Shown here: piece by piece, positions 11,733-19,888 of the stretch
Layout of the letters: every line of letters begins with the position of its first letter
Numbering within the stretch: the first letter of the stretch is position 1
NCBI GenBank assembly: GCA_024279865.1
Contig: JAJRRC010000008.1
Span: forward strand, 1-64,000
Length of the DNA: 64,000 bases
Reading direction: 5' to 3'
From: Planctomycetota bacterium
Lineage (GTDB): Bacteria; Planctomycetota; Phycisphaerae; Phycisphaerales; Phycisphaeraceae
Made by a program: the position numbers and the translations under genes
The notes under the pieces: generated by a model
The model's input: the letters and a program-made list of their open reading frames with translations, nothing else
Told to the model about the DNA's origin: nothing
Databases searched by the model: none

Positions 11733-11777
11733 AAAAAAACAGCGTCTGCCCTCACCAAGGTGGACGCTTGTTTTTTT
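11733..11777 (+). terminator. Rho-independent terminator of the giant repeat gene
   Basis: A stem GCGTC...GACGC (11742-11746 with 11763-11767), extended by CC/GG pairs, is preceded by an A-run and followed by TTGTTTTTTT. It lies about 35 bases after the stop codon of the giant gene, as a classical intrinsic terminator would. Confidence 0.85.
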
Positions 11778-11828
11778 GAGCATGACGCATTTATCAGGAA
11801 AACCGTTTTTTTAAATTTGCGTATGATT

Positions 11829-11934
11829 CATATCAGTCCCATTTAAAATTCATGCGTTTTGTGAGTTGCGGAGACTGAATTGACCAAACTTTATAAAAAT
11901 TTCGCCGTGCAACTGAAATACACAATGCGTATTA
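11829..11934 (+). repeat. R2, degenerate copy
   Basis: It starts ATATCAGTCCCATTTAAAA and ends CACAATGCGTATT. It aligns end to end, with many substitutions, to the two well-conserved 104-bp copies at 29264-29367 and 35081-35184: shared GTCCCATTTAAAA, a shared core around GGAGACTGAATTGA, and a shared ATGCGTAT end. Confidence 0.6.
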
Positions 11935-11990
11935 GAACGTGATTGTTGTTTTTCAAGCCGAAGCGTCGGATTTTCTGTGCGTTGGTAAAC

Positions 11991-12015
11991 ACGCAAGCAA
12001 GTATGCTTGTGGGCT
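11991..12015 (-). repeat. R6 hairpin repeat, inverted copy
   Basis: The stem is GCAAGCA (11993-11999) with TGCTTGT (12004-12010) and a 4-base loop, flanked by AC and GGGCTAGATC. Read on the minus strand it gives TAGCCCACAAGCA...TGCTTGCGTGT, matching the other R6 copies. No T-run follows, so it is not a standard terminator. Confidence 0.6.
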
Positions 12016-12070
12016 AGATCATTTTGCATAAATAGTTACCGTTTTTGACTAAGTGGGGCGTTTGAAAAGC

Positions 12071-12097
12071 AGCCGCACGCTAACAGCGTGCGCGTCC
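12071..12097 (+). repeat. R6 hairpin repeat
   Basis: AGCC is followed by a perfect 7-bp stem GCACGCT/AGCGTGC (12075-12081 with 12085-12091), a 3-base loop and then GCGTCCGG. Flanks are the same as at 20945 and 48297 but the stem sequence differs, with both arms changed together. Confidence 0.65.
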
Positions 12098-12142
12098 GGC
12101 GCGTCCGGGGTCCGGGGGGGTCCGGGGGGGGCCGGGGGCAGG
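12097..12142 (+). repeat. R1 G-run repeat with G-quadruplex motif
   Basis: Four G-tracts (GGGG, G7, G8, G5; 12107-12138) are separated by TCC, TCC and CC, a perfect G-quadruplex motif with very short loops. The CCGGGG units match the dispersed R1 core. Confidence 0.7.
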
Positions 12143-12310
12143 AAATAATGCAAAATGCGATAGATTTACACAGTTATTTTTAATGCGACCCACCCACCCT
12201 CAAAGGTCAACAGTGGGATGGTGGCCTTTCCTGTTTGAAAAACCACAGGCTTCGGCTATCGTAAATGGGGGGTAGTCATTTTGTTTGTCTTTGAAATAGG
12301 GTGGTAGATC

Positions 12311-13528
12311 ATGCTCTGGTTGGGATTCACTGATTCAACCCCCCCGCCCCCGGAACCCCCGCCCCCTCCCCCGGAAGTTCCCTCGGAAAGTTTCCCCGAA
12401 GCGTTTTTTGAAAGTTCTCCGAAAGCTCCGGGTAAAAATCCACCCAAAGCCTCCTTGGACAGTTCTTCTGAAGTTGATTTGGAATCCAACCCTGCGTTTT
12501 CTTCTGAAATTTCCGATGGCTTGGATATCTCTGAGACGTTGTCGCGTTCAACGCCTGCCGAGGCGACGCGGTTTTCGTTGGGATCGGATCGTCCGGGCCG
12601 TTCATCTTGGCAGTCTTGGTTGCCTTGGGGGATTTCGATTTGTGTGCATGTGTTTTTGGTGGCAGGGGCCTTGTGGCTAATCTGGTCTGCTCAGCAGGTT
12701 CGGGAGAATCAGATTGTGGTCCCGTTGGTTCGTCTAAGTACGACCCCGGGTGTGCCGTTGGAAGTGCGTCAGAAAAAAATAGAATTGCGTTCACAGAGCA
12801 ATTTGTCCCATCGCTCGGTAGAGTCTGTCGATGCGGTCGTGAATCCCGACGTTCCCAGTGCGTTGGGAAGCAAAGTTGCCGTTCCCAAGCAGATACGTTT
12901 TTCAGCCTTTGGACGTGCCGAGGCCAATCCATTTGGAACAGGTGTCGGTGATGCGACCCAGCTCAAAGCTCAGTTTTTTGGGACCGGGGCGCAGGCTCGC
13001 AAAGTGGTTTATCTCGTCGATGCTTCGGGTTCTTTGGTCGATACGTTGCCTTTTGTGATTGCGGAATTGCAGAGGTCGATTGGTTCACTGGTGGAACAAC
13101 AGCAATTTGCCGTTCTATTTTTTCAAGGCAACCGGGCGATTGAAGTTCCACCCGCGGGTTTGAAGTCTGCCACTGCTGCGAACAAGAAGGCGGTTTGTGA
13201 TTGGATGGACCCTCAAGGGGGGCGTATCACTGCTCAAGGATTGTCCAGCCCGCTTGTCGCGCTGGGGGTTGGGTTGGGGTATGAGCCTAATTTGTTGTTT
13301 CTTTTATCGGATAACATAACAGGCCGGGGCAGGTACAAAGTGGAGCAGCAAAAACTCTTGGCCCAGATTCGTCAGGCCAACAAAGCCAAGACCCGAATCA
13401 ATGCGATTCAGTTTTTGTACCCCGACCCACAAGCTGTCTCTGGCAGCAAGTCGACGTTGCAATTGATTGCTCAGGAGAGTCAAGGAACCTACAAATTTCT
13501 TGATGGGAAAGAATTGAAAGTTCGTTAG
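12311..13528 (+). CDS. TonB-like membrane-anchored VWA protein (operon A)
   Basis: 405 residues. Residues 1-100 are an acidic, Pro/Ser-rich cytoplasmic segment whose start (PPPPEPPPPPPE) is coded by R1-type C-runs. One membrane helix spans about residues 104-126 and carries SICVH (S109-H113), the SxxxH spacing of E. coli TonB S16-H20, in a very similar setting (SICVHVFLVAGAL against TonB SVCIHGAVVAGLL). The periplasmic part holds a VWA domain from about residue 230, with MIDAS motif DASGS (237-241) and LLSDN further on. It is the first gene of a run with ExbB, ExbD, ExbD and a secreted repeat protein. I infer a proton-motive-force transducer whose TonB C-domain is replaced by VWA. The start at 12311 is uncertain because the low-complexity N-terminus offers no conserved landmark. 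Confidence 0.8.
   Translation: MLWLGFTDSTPPPPEPPPPPPEVPSESFPEAFFESSPKAPGKNPPKASLDSSSEVDLESNPAFSSEISDGLDISETLSRSTPAEATRFSLGSDRPGRSSWQSWLPWGISICVHVFLVAGALWLIWSAQQVRENQIVVPLVRLSTTPGVPLEVRQKKIELRSQSNLSHRSVESVDAVVNPDVPSALGSKVAVPKQIRFSAFGRAEANPFGTGVGDATQLKAQFFGTGAQARKVVYLVDASGSLVDTLPFVIAELQRSIGSLVEQQQFAVLFFQGNRAIEVPPAGLKSATAANKKAVCDWMDPQGGRITAQGLSSPLVALGVGLGYEPNLLFLLSDNITGRGRYKVEQQKLLAQIRQANKAKTRINAIQFLYPDPQAVSGSKSTLQLIAQESQGTYKFLDGKELKVR
12338..12437 (-). repeat. R1 repeats inside the N-terminus of the VWA gene
   Basis: C-runs and GGAAGTTCCCTCGGAAAG units are R1 on the minus strand (core AACTTCCGGGGG). Several decayed units follow (AAGTTCTCCGAAAGCTCC). They encode the PPPPE and PSESFPEAFFESSPKAP stretch of the VWA protein. 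Confidence 0.6.
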
Positions 13529-13531
13529 AAA

Positions 13532-13570
13532 GTTGTCAGTGACTAGCTATCAGTTATCAGCTTTCAGTAA
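13532..13570 (+). repeat. R7 repeat (TATCAGTTATCAG type)
   Basis: GTCAGTGACTAGCTATCAG followed by TTATCAGCTTTCAGTAAG lies between the VWA gene and exbB of operon A. Related pieces lie at 26456, 34096 and 35060. Confidence 0.55.
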
Positions 13571-13614
13571 GAGAAGATCATTTAGAGGTTGGTGGCTTAA
13601 AGGAGAAAGTGTTG

Positions 13615-14463
13615 ATGCCTCATTTATTGCAAACATGGGTTCAGAATCGTGAGCCAGCTCTGTTTTTGCGCAGGTGTTTGGGTGCGAAGCCTTTTTCGTT
13701 TTCATTGGTCCTGGGCATGTGGGCGATTGTCGGATCGACGGGTAGCCTTGTTCAGGCGAAGGAAGTTTCGCCCACGGATCAGGCCACCCGTTTTGCTCAG
13801 CTATTTTTAGTCAATGATGATTTGATTGGCTCTGCGATTATTTGGTTGTTGTTATTGATGAGTGCGTTGAGTTTGGGTTATGCCTTGAGTTTGATGCTTC
13901 GGTATCGTCGCAATGTGGTCTTGCCTCAAAAAACGCGTGAAGAGATTGAAGTTTTGCTCGCAGAGAAGTGTTACCGTGAAGCGATTGATTACGCGCATGG
14001 CGATCCCTCTTTTTTGGGTCAGCTCGTCAGTGCTGCGTTGGGTGAAGCGGGGCTCGGATTTGAGGCGATGCAACGGGCGGTGGCTGAAGAGGGGGATGTT
14101 CAAACCAGTCGGATGCTTCGTCCGGTGGAGTATCTCAATGTCGTGGGCAACCTCGCGCCCATGATGGGCCTGTTCGGCACGGTGTATGGCATGATCATGG
14201 CGTTTGGCCAATTGGTCGCAGCAGGCGGCAAGCCCAATCCCGTGGAATTAGCGGGGGGGATTTCGACTTCATTGGTAACGACGTTTTGGGGGTGGGTGGT
14301 GGCGATTCCTGCGTTGGCAGCGTATGCGATTGTGCGTAACAAGATCGATGCGTTGACCAGTGAGGGAATTGTTCAGGCAGAGCAGCTCATTCGGCCGTTT
14401 AAGCCTGGCATCAAAAAAGCTGAGCCGATTTCTCCAAGCCCACGTCCGAGATCCATTTCCTAG
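13615..14463 (+). CDS. exbB: MotA/TolQ/ExbB proton channel protein (operon A)
   Basis: 282 residues from the ATG at 13615, chosen because AAAGGAGA lies about 9 bases upstream; the GTG at 13609 sits too close to it. A signal-like first hydrophobic segment (residues 25-48, ending SLVQA) is followed by three membrane helices: LIGSAIIWLLLLM, then GNLAPMMGLFGTVYGM and TSLVTTFWGWVVAIPALAAYA, which are typical of the MotA_ExbB domain. ExbB pentamers with ExbD form the proton channel that energises TonB-type transducers in the inner membrane. The partners here are the preceding VWA protein and the two following ExbD proteins. Confidence 0.9.
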   Translation: MPHLLQTWVQNREPALFLRRCLGAKPFSFSLVLGMWAIVGSTGSLVQAKEVSPTDQATRFAQLFLVNDDLIGSAIIWLLLLMSALSLGYALSLMLRYRRNVVLPQKTREEIEVLLAEKCYREAIDYAHGDPSFLGQLVSAALGEAGLGFEAMQRAVAEEGDVQTSRMLRPVEYLNVVGNLAPMMGLFGTVYGMIMAFGQLVAAGGKPNPVELAGGISTSLVTTFWGWVVAIPALAAYAIVRNKIDALTSEGIVQAEQLIRPFKPGIKKAEPISPSPRPRSIS

Positions 14464-14509
14464 GCAAGGTGTTTTGTGCGTGGCCTGATTTTGATTTTTG
14501 ATTTTTCAC

Positions 14510-14550
14510 GAAAGCTGAATTGATAAGCCGCTATGAAATTTTCAACACGT
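14510..14550 (+). repeat. R2, partial internal copy at the start of exbD
   Basis: GCTGAATTGATAAGCCGCTATGAAATTTTCAACACG matches the middle of R2 (GCTGAATTGATAAGGCTTTATGAAAATCTCAACGCG at the lpxK copy). The start codon and first residues (MKFSTR) of the first ExbD therefore come from repeat-derived sequence. Confidence 0.55.
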
Positions 14551-15057
14551 CAAAAAAACATGCCATGCGTGTCAGCCAAACGTCGCCAAGTCAGCATCAT
14601 GCCTCAGATGAACATGACGCCGTTGATTGATGTGACGTTTCAGTTGATTTTGTTTTTCATGTTGGTGAATAACATTGTGGCGGAGGAATCGGTTTGGATG
14701 ATTCTTGCGAAGTTGGACAATCCACAGGTTCAACAATTGGGTGATGTGGATCGGGTGGTGGTGAACGTGGTGCCTCGTTCAGACGAGGACGCACGCAGGG
14801 TTGATCCTCTGGATTGTTTGGGCGAGGTTCAGTTTATTCGCATTGGTTTAGAGCAGTATGGTCCTGATGAGCTAGACCAGGTGACAGAATCTTTGAAGCA
14901 CGCTCGTCTGGGCAATCCTGAGATTGAGGTGATGTTGCGCAGTGACGCTGCGATTTATTACGAAGCGATTTCACCTGTGATGAAAGCCATTGAGCAGGCG
15001 GGTATTCACACGGTTCATTTGGTTTCTCAGTTGGGCATGGAGGATCAATCGCAATGA
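14533..15057 (+). CDS. exbD: ExbD/TolR-type biopolymer transport protein (operon A, first)
   Basis: 174 residues. After a basic N-terminus there is one membrane helix, TPLIDVTFQLILFFMLVNN, whose Asp in PLIDV corresponds to the protonatable Asp25 of E. coli ExbD. The rest is the periplasmic ExbD domain. Its stop overlaps the start of the second exbD (ATGA), so the two are translationally coupled. The long acidic middle (RSDEDARRVDPLD) is less typical. The start codon lies inside a partial R2 repeat. Confidence 0.88.
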   Translation: MKFSTRQKNMPCVSAKRRQVSIMPQMNMTPLIDVTFQLILFFMLVNNIVAEESVWMILAKLDNPQVQQLGDVDRVVVNVVPRSDEDARRVDPLDCLGEVQFIRIGLEQYGPDELDQVTESLKHARLGNPEIEVMLRSDAAIYYEAISPVMKAIEQAGIHTVHLVSQLGMEDQSQ

Positions 15058-15602
15058 CTCCCACAGCCCACCGAAGTACCTCTCCGCCGATGCGGATGAA
15101 TCTCACGTCGATGATTGACGTGATTTTTCTGATTTTGATTTACTTTGTGGTCACCGCCAGTTTTGCGGTGGGTGAAGGGGTGATTACCGCCAAGATGCCT
15201 CAGGCGATTGAAGGCCAAGCAGCGGGCTTACCGCCTCAGATTCCGTTGCGTATCAAGGTTATTGCGGTGGGGCGGACAGGTTATCGCATTGAATTGCCGG
15301 GCTTTGGGGGAGTTGGGGAGATATTTCCGGGGTCACTTCCGGGGGCTCAAGGCGAAACCAAGGGTAAGCTTCCGGGGGGGCTTCCGGGGGGGGATTTTTC
15401 TGAGTTGGCTTTGTTTTTAAAGCGGATGCAATACAGTTCGGTTAATCCGGAGGGTTTGTATCGCGCCGATGCACCGGTGGTGATTGAGCCAGAGGGTCGT
15501 GTTCGTTGGCAGCATGTGGTGAATGCTTTTCACGCGGCGGTGACTGCTCAGTACAAGAACGTTCGTTTTGGCCAAGCTGGAGAACCTCGCAGTGATCCGT
15601 AA
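15054..15602 (+). CDS. exbD: ExbD/TolR-type biopolymer transport protein (operon A, second)
   Basis: 182 residues. The membrane helix LTSMIDVIFLILIYFVVTASF carries the conserved Asp. The periplasmic domain is interrupted after about residue 82 by FPGSLPGAQGETKGKLPGG plus LPGG, coded by three or four R1 repeats in frame; the ExbD fold resumes at FSELALFLKRMQ. Many ExbBD systems have two ExbD copies forming the dimer, so a heterodimer with the preceding ExbD is plausible (inference). Confidence 0.85.
   Translation: MTPTAHRSTSPPMRMNLTSMIDVIFLILIYFVVTASFAVGEGVITAKMPQAIEGQAAGLPPQIPLRIKVIAVGRTGYRIELPGFGGVGEIFPGSLPGAQGETKGKLPGGLPGGDFSELALFLKRMQYSSVNPEGLYRADAPVVIEPEGRVRWQHVVNAFHAAVTAQYKNVRFGQAGEPRSDP
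15305..15394 (+). repeat. R1 repeats inside exbD
   Basis: ATTTCCGGGG, CACTTCCGGGGG, AAGCTTCCGGGGGGG and CTTCCGGGGGGGG follow each other in the coding sequence. The reading frame stays open through them. Confidence 0.75.
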
Positions 15603-17691
15603 AGAGTTTTGGTTGCGTGGGGTGTGGTGCGTTGCGTTGGCATGTGCGTGGATGGTTGTTCTGCCATCTGAGGCAGCTTCCTCGTTTGAGCGGGATTTAG
15701 CAAAAGCCAAAGCAAAAGGACCTGCCCAGCAGGCACAATTGCTGTTGTTTAATTATCTGGATTTACATCAGAACAATGCGAGTTTGTTCTACGAATTTGG
15801 CATTTGTACATTAGAGCAGAAGCGGGCGGTTGAACAGACGGTTCCTCGCGCGTTGTCCTTGCTTGGGGGTCTGACAGACAAGGCAGGCCCTGCTCAATTC
15901 ATGTGGGCGTATGGCTTATATTTACAGCAATTGTATGAACCGGAAAAACGCCATGCGTTATTAGAACAAGCCTCCAAAATTTTAGAGGGTCTTTTGGCAG
16001 ATCCTGCTGACCCGTGGCAAATTCGCGCACGAGGCCAGTGTTTGCTTGGCCGGATTCGGTTGGCGCAAGGCCAGTCCAAAGAGGCATTGGTTTTGTTGGA
16101 CAAGGTGCTTGAAGTGAATGCCTTGGATTTAAATCATTTGGCAGCAAGTCTGTGCCGGGTTGCGACGTTGGACTCTCTTGAACAAACAGAAGACGCGGAT
16201 GTTGCCCAGATGAAATTGGCGGGGCATCCGTTAGTCCAGCGGAACTTGTTGTTACGGTTGTTACTTGTGGATGCGTTGCATCGACGGGGTGGTTCTTACG
16301 ATCCTTATTTTGCACTGTTGTCTGACAAGAAGATTCGTCGTCAGGCAGAGGCTTTGGCGCATTACATTCACGGGCGTTGGGTGGAGAGTATCACGCCTGG
16401 GCAGGATTTGTCTGCCTTGCCTGCGGCGGTGGTGGGGGCGATGGGGGAGCAGTTGCGTATCGCAGGGCAGAACATGGCCTTGGATCATGATTTGGGTGCG
16501 GGGGCTCAGTTGCAGTGGGCGTATCGTGTGAATGAAGCATTGTTGAATCGTTTGCCTGGGGCTACTTCTGGGGTGCGAACCAGGGCACAGTTTAATCGGG
16601 CCATGAGTTTGTATTACCAAGATGCCGATGACGCAAAAAAAGCGATGGCTGCAGCATTGTGGCTCACGCAGATGGCCAAGGAGAATCCGTCCCATTCATT
16701 GGCTGTGACGGGGATCAGTTATGCCATGGAATTGTTACGCGCCCAGCGGCAGTCTGTCGCGTATCGTCAATGTGCGGAGGTGTTGTTTGATCAATTTGCG
16801 ACCAGTGAAGCTGCGGACAATGAACGCTTGGCGTATGCGGCAACGGTTTTAATTCCTCAAAAGCAGTTTGCTCGTGCGATTGCTTTGCTGGAGATGGTTC
16901 CAATTAGTCATGGGACTTATTTTGAAGCTCAGCGTGAGCGGTTGTACTGCATGACCCATGATAAGTCTTTGTCGCAGATGCTTGAGCGTGAAGCGATGCG
17001 TTTGTGTGATGAAGCAACGCGCATGAAGACGCGGCAGAGCATGGATGCGATGGGTCATGCCAAAATCATTTTGGCAGACTTGGCCATGGCGAACAAGAAG
17101 TGGGAACGGGCGTTGGGTTGGCTCGATGGATTTGAAAAGGTGTATGAGGCAGAGGACCCTTTGCTATTGATGAAATTGCAGCGAGAGGGTTCGATTTTGA
17201 TGCAGTTAGACCTGTTGCCGTCGGAGGCCACGCTTGCGGTTTCATTGGCTCAGAGTCTGCTCAATGGGGCTGCGCTGCGGAACATGAGCGAGGAAGACCT
17301 GCTTGAGATTAAATTGGTCCAGGCCGGTGCGTTGCGTACATTGGGCAAGTTGGCAGAGGCCCGGGTGATCCTTGAGTCGTTGATTCAGCAATTTGATCGT
17401 GACGCGAGGGTGATTCATGAATTGGCTCAAACTTTTTTTGAGTTGGGTTCAGAGGCAGATATGGCAGAGGCTGGCCGTTACTATCAAAAATTAATTGAAG
17501 GCTTGTCCGCAGCAGACCCCCATTACTGGAACGCTTGGATGCGATATCTGCAAATTTGTGATCGAACCGGTCGCCACACCCATATCATTGCCGATCGCAT
17601 TCGGACCTTACGAGCGAGCGATCCAAAGCTCGGCGGCGAGCCTTATCAAACTGAACTGGTCCGGCTGAGTGAAAAATATAGTTCGCCTTGA
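15592..17691 (+). CDS. Secreted TPR/helical-repeat protein (operon A)
   Basis: 699 residues from GTG 15592, chosen because GGAG lies 9 bases upstream and the resulting N-terminus (RKEFWLRGVWCVALACAWMVVL, cut near EAAS) is a good signal peptide. The longer open frame from 15568 would put 8 residues before it. The gene overlaps the exbD stop by 11 bases. The body is alpha-helical with TPR-like units (for example LLNYLDLHQNNASLFYEFG-like, ALVLLDKVLEVNALDLNHLA and ARVILESLIQQFDRDARVIHELA). It is expected in the periplasm or at the outer membrane, perhaps as the scaffold acted on by the VWA transducer (inference from the operon and from the same pairing in operon B). Confidence 0.82.
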   Translation: MIRKEFWLRGVWCVALACAWMVVLPSEAASSFERDLAKAKAKGPAQQAQLLLFNYLDLHQNNASLFYEFGICTLEQKRAVEQTVPRALSLLGGLTDKAGPAQFMWAYGLYLQQLYEPEKRHALLEQASKILEGLLADPADPWQIRARGQCLLGRIRLAQGQSKEALVLLDKVLEVNALDLNHLAASLCRVATLDSLEQTEDADVAQMKLAGHPLVQRNLLLRLLLVDALHRRGGSYDPYFALLSDKKIRRQAEALAHYIHGRWVESITPGQDLSALPAAVVGAMGEQLRIAGQNMALDHDLGAGAQLQWAYRVNEALLNRLPGATSGVRTRAQFNRAMSLYYQDADDAKKAMAAALWLTQMAKENPSHSLAVTGISYAMELLRAQRQSVAYRQCAEVLFDQFATSEAADNERLAYAATVLIPQKQFARAIALLEMVPISHGTYFEAQRERLYCMTHDKSLSQMLEREAMRLCDEATRMKTRQSMDAMGHAKIILADLAMANKKWERALGWLDGFEKVYEAEDPLLLMKLQREGSILMQLDLLPSEATLAVSLAQSLLNGAALRNMSEEDLLEIKLVQAGALRTLGKLAEARVILESLIQQFDRDARVIHELAQTFFELGSEADMAEAGRYYQKLIEGLSAADPHYWNAWMRYLQICDRTGRHTHIIADRIRTLRASDPKLGGEPYQTELVRLSEKYSSP

Positions 17692-17715
17692 GGGACTGTT
17701 TGGGTGCTCGGTCAT

Positions 17716-17743
17716 TTGAAAATAGCGACCGTTCCGCTACGAT
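17716..17743 (+). promoter_or_regulatory. Candidate sigma-70 promoter of the lacI-family gene
   Basis: TTGAAA (17716-17721) and TACGAT (17738-17743) are 16 bases apart, about 20 bases before the start codon. This is a sequence match only. Confidence 0.4.
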
Positions 17744-17764
17744 AGCAGCATATTTGGAAACGTT

Positions 17765-18805
17765 ATGATCACGATTAGCGACATTGCAAAAGCGACAGGC
17801 ATGGCCCGGACCACCGTGGCGGAAATTCTTCGTCATAAGCCAGGCTACAACGAGAAAACACGTCAGCGTGTGCTGAAAGTGGCCCAGGAACTTAATTATC
17901 GTCCCAACTACTTGAGCAAAGCCCTTGCTGGCGGTAAAAGCATGACCATCGGCCTGGTGATGGCCTCCATCGATACGCCCATTACCTCCTTCAAAGTCAT
18001 TGCCATTGAAGCCAAGGCCCGTCAGCATGGCTACCTGACCTACCTTGCAGGCTGGGGAGAAGCAGACCGCCAACCGGGCCAATATCTCAAAGATATTCTC
18101 GCTCGACGGGTTGATGGCCTCATTGTGTATCGCATTGACCCATTGCCTCAAGAATCCCAAATTCAATTAGACCAAACCAAAGTACCCGTGGTCTATCTGG
18201 ACTGGGCGCCTCCCAAAACTGCCTGCGTGCAGATCGACCGTCAAAAGGGAATTGATGCGTTGGTGGCACATTTGGCTTCGTTGGGACATCAACGCATCGC
18301 GTTTCTCTGTCAGGATTACAACCGGCAATTCCCCGCACACAAAGCAGAAAAATACGCCCAAGCGTGCCAAAAAAATAATGTCCAATTCATCTTTGACGAT
18401 GATTGGAGTCTGGGCGAACACCCTTACGATCCGGAGGTGATGACCCAAACGCTTAAGCGCGGCCTGGCTCAAAAAAATCCGCCGACGGCAATCGTGGCGG
18501 ACAATGATCAAATGGCAGGTCTGGCCATTGGCTGCCTGCAAGATTGTGGTCTGAATGTGCCTGGGGATATTTCCGTGGCAGGATTCGACGATTTGCCTTT
18601 GGCCAAGATTCCCAGACCGCAACTGACCACCATCCGCCAGCCACGACACCTTCCCGGCGACGCGGTTTTTGACATGCTGCTCAAACGCATGGAACAGCCC
18701 CAGACTCCCATCATCTCACAAACCTTCGATTGCGAACTCATCATCCGCAATTCAACCGCTCCCCCCCGGAAGTTTCCCTTGGCGAGGCCTAGCCCCCGGA
18801 AGTAG
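17765..18805 (+). CDS. LacI/GalR-family transcriptional regulator
   Basis: 346 residues. N-terminal helix-turn-helix (ITISDIAKATGMARTTVAEIL, residues 2-23) and hinge (NYRPNYLSKALAGG) are followed by a periplasmic-binding-protein-like effector domain (residues 60-330, with VPVVYLDW and GDISVAGFDD). Such proteins repress sugar-use genes in response to a small ligand; the ligand cannot be read from sequence. No sugar operon adjoins it. The last 10 residues or so after NSTAPP are coded by R1 repeats, and the stop TAG itself lies in one. LacI proteins normally end near STAPP, so the repeat has extended the protein slightly. Confidence 0.88.
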   Translation: MITISDIAKATGMARTTVAEILRHKPGYNEKTRQRVLKVAQELNYRPNYLSKALAGGKSMTIGLVMASIDTPITSFKVIAIEAKARQHGYLTYLAGWGEADRQPGQYLKDILARRVDGLIVYRIDPLPQESQIQLDQTKVPVVYLDWAPPKTACVQIDRQKGIDALVAHLASLGHQRIAFLCQDYNRQFPAHKAEKYAQACQKNNVQFIFDDDWSLGEHPYDPEVMTQTLKRGLAQKNPPTAIVADNDQMAGLAIGCLQDCGLNVPGDISVAGFDDLPLAKIPRPQLTTIRQPRHLPGDAVFDMLLKRMEQPQTPIISQTFDCELIIRNSTAPPRKFPLARPSPRK

Positions 18806-18850
18806 CCCTTGGATGTAATTCTTGGAAGTTGCCCCTGGAAGTTTTTTTGA
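18761..18850 (-). repeat. R1 repeats at the end of the lacI-family gene
   Basis: Read on the minus strand there are four units: ACTTCCAGGGGCAACTTCC, then CCAAGGGCTACTTCCGGGGG and CCAAGGGAAACTTCCGGGGG. The block straddles the stop codon of the regulator. Confidence 0.7.
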
Positions 18851-18914
18851 GGTGTTTTAGATCTGCATGCTGTCAGTGTGCAGCCGTTTTTCCAAACGAT
18901 TATGATACGGCCCT

Positions 18915-19736
18915 ATGCTGATGGAATTATTCATTTTGCCAATTGCGCTGGTCGCACTTTTTATCATCGCCAACCGGGGATGGCTCCAACGCAATGCTCT
19001 CAAGGCAAGCTTGCTGAAATATGCCCCTCTTTCTGGGATGGATCTGTTGATGGCCTTTGGTTTGATGGTTCTGGGTGCAGCGGTGGCGGGGAAATGGGTC
19101 GGCCCGGTGGACGTTGCTCAAATATCCCCCTTGGCTAGAGCAAAAATGTCATTGCAGTTTCAACTATGCACCCATGGGATGGTGGCCTTGTATTTGGCGA
19201 TTGTTTTGCGTTACCGCAACATTTCATTGAGCCAATTTGGCTTGTCATTTCCTCAAGGGAAACAATGGCTCCAAGGTGTTTTGGCGTTGGTGCTGGGCGT
19301 GCCGCTGTTGTTTGGTCTGAGTGCGATGGTGGTGGGGGTTTCGAGTTTACTGGGAATTCCGTCGCCGAAGATTGGCCACGATTTACTCCTTGCGATTCGA
19401 GATGCCCAAACATGGCTGCCGTTGATTTTATTGCTTCTTTCAACGGTTGTTTTTGCACCGCTGTTTGAAGAAATTATTTTCCGAGGCCTCATGCACAACG
19501 CACTGGCATCATTGCTGGGAACGGACCATCGCTGGAGGGTGACGTTGATCGGCGGTGGGCTGTTTGCTTTGATTCATGTGGGCGTGGCGTGGCAAACGTT
19601 GCCTGCCTTGTTTGTGCTAGGCATCATGCTTGGTTGGCTTTATGAACGCAATGGCAGCCTATGGCCAAGTATTCTCATGCACGCAGGATTTAACGCGGTC
19701 AATATTACGGTGGTTTTAACGCTGCTTAAAAATTAA
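18915..19736 (+). CDS. CPBP-family intramembrane metalloprotease
   Basis: 273 residues with about seven or eight membrane helices. The three CPBP (Abi, Rce1-like) motifs are present: EEIIFRG (about residues 188-194), FALIHV (about 216-221) and HAGFNAVN (about 255-262). These supply the catalytic Glu and the His/Asn metal ligands. Members cleave or bind membrane-embedded substrates; the substrate here is unknown. A second ATG lies two codons downstream. Confidence 0.88.
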   Translation: MLMELFILPIALVALFIIANRGWLQRNALKASLLKYAPLSGMDLLMAFGLMVLGAAVAGKWVGPVDVAQISPLARAKMSLQFQLCTHGMVALYLAIVLRYRNISLSQFGLSFPQGKQWLQGVLALVLGVPLLFGLSAMVVGVSSLLGIPSPKIGHDLLLAIRDAQTWLPLILLLLSTVVFAPLFEEIIFRGLMHNALASLLGTDHRWRVTLIGGGLFALIHVGVAWQTLPALFVLGIMLGWLYERNGSLWPSILMHAGFNAVNITVVLTLLKN

Positions 19737-19739
19737 GTT

Positions 19740-19861
19740 GTATACCAATCGCAATTGAGTTTTCCCGCCCCCGGTTTTCCTTTGTACGCGGAACCTTGTT
19801 TTTTTCAAGCATCGCGTTCAAATCGGTTTCGTCGCGGATATTCTCATACCCGATGGGTATA
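19740..19861 (+). repeat. R3 element upstream of mtnA
   Basis: It runs from TATACCAATCGCAATTGAG to CTCATACCCGATGGGTATA, so the ends form an imperfect inverted repeat of about 19 bases. It contains TTTCCCGCCCCCGG, a T-run and GCATCGCG. The second copy (34040-34248) shares both ends in the same orientation. The right end stops 27 bases before the mtnA start. Confidence 0.65.
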
Positions 19862-19888
19862 GCCATTGAATTTGAAAGAAAGTTCGCA

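Larger units (their letters stand above)
11778..12310. other. Repeat-filled intergenic region
   Basis: There is no convincing gene here. The stretch holds a degenerate copy of R2, two hairpins of R6 and a G-run block of R1, all listed separately. Only the last 100 bases or so before the VWA gene are free of repeats, and no clear sigma-70 promoter could be picked out there. Confidence 0.6.

Noticed and set aside
15208-15420. Overlapping plus-strand frame inside exbD
   Set aside because: It exists because of R1 G-runs; the ExbD frame is complete and conserved.
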